This document shows positions 11,160 through 12,215 of a stretch of 12,215 nt of DNA, piece by piece (within the stretch, counting starts at the first letter, position 1; each line of letters starts with the position of its first letter). Under the pieces are notes generated by a model. The model did no database searches. It was not told the DNA's origin and was given only the letters and a program-made list of their open reading frames with translations. Position numbers and translations under genes: made by a program. Source of the DNA: 2-01-FULL-39-10-A sp964565795 (lineage in GTDB: Bacteria > Patescibacteriota > Microgenomatia > Levybacterales > UBA12049); NCBI GenBank assembly GCA_964565795.1, contig CAZMGC010000029.1, positions 1 to 12,215 of the forward strand. The letters run 5' to 3'.

Positions 11160-11900
11160 TTACTTGTAACGAGGGTCAAAATTCATCTGCGTTGTATAGA
11201 TGCTTTTAACTCCGCCAAATTTATCCCAGAGAAAGTTGTAATCTATAGAGGTTATGAACTTCAAGCCAAAACTTATTTTTTTGCCACCACTAATTTCTAC
11301 ATAGCGGGGTTTTCCATCTATGTAACCTATCTTGACTCCCTTTATTCTTTTGAAATAATTTTCGGGAGCAATCAGTTTCCCTTTATCCCAAATTTCCCAT
11401 GCTTCACTTAATCTAGGATTTCTAAGTTCTTTATTCAGATGGTTGTCCCATACTACCGAATTGAATCGTGCAAGTCCATCTTTTTTCAAAATCCGATTAG
11501 ATTCTTCAAGCGCATGGATTTTATCGTCAAAAAGATAAAGAGACGCTTGCCCATACACAAAGTCGAAACTTTTTGATTTGAACGGCCACGTTTTGCTTGC
11601 ATCTAAATATACTATTTTGGGAAGGCTCTTATCTTGGATTTCTTTTTTATCAAATATTCCTTTTTTGATAGCCTGCTCCTTCATTATTTTGACAGTACCG
11701 CTTTTCTGGTTATAATTGAAGCCCATAATCTCTATTTTCTCTCCAAACCTTTTTAGGAGTCCCATCATAGTCACACCATAACCGCAACCTGCGTCCAATA
11801 CCCTAATTTTACCTTTTCTCGCTATTTTATCTTCCATCAATTCTAGCAGATTGCTAAACCTGTCCTGACCCAAGCTCTCTATACCCCTATCTTTTGGCAT
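11160..11900 (-). CDS. Class I SAM-dependent methyltransferase (small-molecule type)
   Basis: A 246-residue Rossmann-fold methyltransferase. Motif I is VLDAGCGYG (34-42), which binds SAM. The acidic residue at the end of strand 2 is replaced by the NYNQ stretch in IMGFNYNQ, while FDFVYGQASLYLF with ALEESNRILKKDG supplies motifs IV-VI in the order of the Methyltransf_11/25 family. The C-terminal portion (about 150-246) has no obvious target-recognition domain that I can name. The gene starts at ATG 11900, with a TATA box 25 bases upstream, and converges on the MBL gene with one base between the stops. Substrate unknown. Methylation of a small molecule or lipid is more likely than of DNA, because no DPPY-type motif is present. 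Confidence 0.85.
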   Translation of the reverse strand: MPKDRGIESLGQDRFSNLLELMEDKIARKGKIRVLDAGCGYGVTMMGLLKRFGEKIEIMGFNYNQKSGTVKIMKEQAIKKGIFDKKEIQDKSLPKIVYLDASKTWPFKSKSFDFVYGQASLYLFDDKIHALEESNRILKKDGLARFNSVVWDNHLNKELRNPRLSEAWEIWDKGKLIAPENYFKRIKGVKIGYIDGKPRYVEISGGKKISFGLKFITSIDYNFLWDKFGGVKSIYTTQMNFDPRYK

Positions 11901-11920
11901 TTTTACTAAACGGCTTCGAC

Positions 11921-11929
11921 TTATTTAAA
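11921..11929 (-). promoter_or_regulatory. TATA box of the SAM methyltransferase gene
   Basis: On the minus strand TTTAAATAA, centred about 25 bases before the ATG at 11900, with no Shine-Dalgarno in between. It lies just past the stop of the histidine-phosphatase gene at 11935, so the methyltransferase appears to have its own promoter. Confidence 0.55.
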
Positions 11930-11934
11930 CTAGT

Positions 11935-12215
11935 CTAAGAAAGATGCTTAACGCTATTAATCAACCGTGCTTTATGATTACCATCATCCATAATCTTGAT
12001 TACAGAAAGCGCAGTATTTGAACCATCATACTTTTTAGAGTATTTCGCATGATCTCTCTTTAAGAGATAAGCAAGCATGATTTTCTTAAGCTTTCCATGA
12101 GTCATTATAAGTACATTCTTCCCTTTTTCTTTCTTGATTATCTTGTTCAGTATTCTCGATGCACGAACAGTTAGTTCCTTTATTCCTTCTCCGCCAGGAA
12201 GTTTCTCGTCTTTTT
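11935..12215 (-). CDS. Histidine phosphatase (phosphoglycerate-mutase-like) family, C-terminal part
   Basis: The last 93 codons of a gene whose start is beyond the right edge. The reading frame (stop TAG at 11935-11937) shows PGGEGIKELTVRASRIL, then NVLIMTHGKLKKIMLAYLL and DGSNTALSVIKI. The G-G-E-x5-E/R block and the second catalytic His in THG are typical of the cofactor-dependent phosphoglycerate mutase-like/acid phosphatase superfamily; the N-terminal RHG motif lies outside the window. Members act on sugar phosphates, cobalamin or RNA precursors, or on signalling phosphoproteins, and nothing here distinguishes these. It reads in the same direction as the SAM methyltransferase and ends 35 bases before that gene's ATG. 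Confidence 0.75.
   Translation of the reverse strand, partial: KDEKLPGGEGIKELTVRASRILNKIIKKEKGKNVLIMTHGKLKKIMLAYLLKRDHAKYSKKYDGSNTALSVIKIMDDGNHKARLINSVKHLS

Overview
The window looks like archaeal DNA, probably from a small-genome DPANN-type lineage such as Woesearchaeota or Pacearchaeota; the lineage is my inference. The case rests on an archaeal family-B DNA polymerase C-terminus at the left edge. In addition, many first genes have a TATA-like box centred about 25 bases before the ATG, the geometry of leaderless archaeal transcripts. No rRNA, tRNA, CRISPR array or transposase was found, and no intergenic gap exceeds 170 bases.

Left flank (1-2272): the end of polB is translationally coupled to a C39-like cysteine peptidase. 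A convergent calcineurin-like phosphoesterase overlaps the peptidase gene at a shared CTAG stop. Then come a winged-helix regulator and an unrecognised 143-residue protein.

Core accessory region (about 2400-8400): two divergent operons share a control region holding four 12-base repeats. The leftward operon encodes an MT-A70 DNA methyltransferase, a 40-residue TTG-start protein, a ribbon-helix-helix (RHH) protein and a 42-residue zinc ribbon. The rightward operon encodes a zinc-ribbon microprotein, a VirB2/TrbC-like pilin, a Cys-rich envelope protein, a VirB6/TrbL-like polytopic protein, a PrgI/VirB3-like protein and a VirB4-like ATPase. The ATPase carries an extra C-terminal domain that resembles a PD-(D/E)XK nuclease. 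This is a compact type IV secretion or conjugation-like DNA-transfer apparatus, comparable in content to the archaeal Ced/Ted DNA importers. No relaxase, coupling protein or integrase is visible, so the window may hold only part of a mobile element, or a reduced system.

Right flank (8491-12215): a two-gene leftward cassette encodes a HhH-GPD-like DNA glycosylase and a protein joining an ADP-ribosyltransferase-like N-terminus to an aminoglycoside-phosphotransferase-like kinase domain. An MBL-fold hydrolase gene diverges from it and probably shares a symmetric promoter box. The MBL gene converges on a SAM methyltransferase gene, which is followed by the C-terminal part of a histidine-phosphatase-family gene running off the right edge.

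Working model: the RHH protein binds the 12-base repeats and controls both the methyltransferase/regulator operon and the transfer operon. Pilin, VirB6-like, PrgI-like and VirB4-like proteins form a membrane conduit, with the nuclease-like tail of VirB4 handling DNA. The glycosylase/ART-kinase cassette next door may be defence or toxin cargo. All functional links are inferred from sequence and context only.
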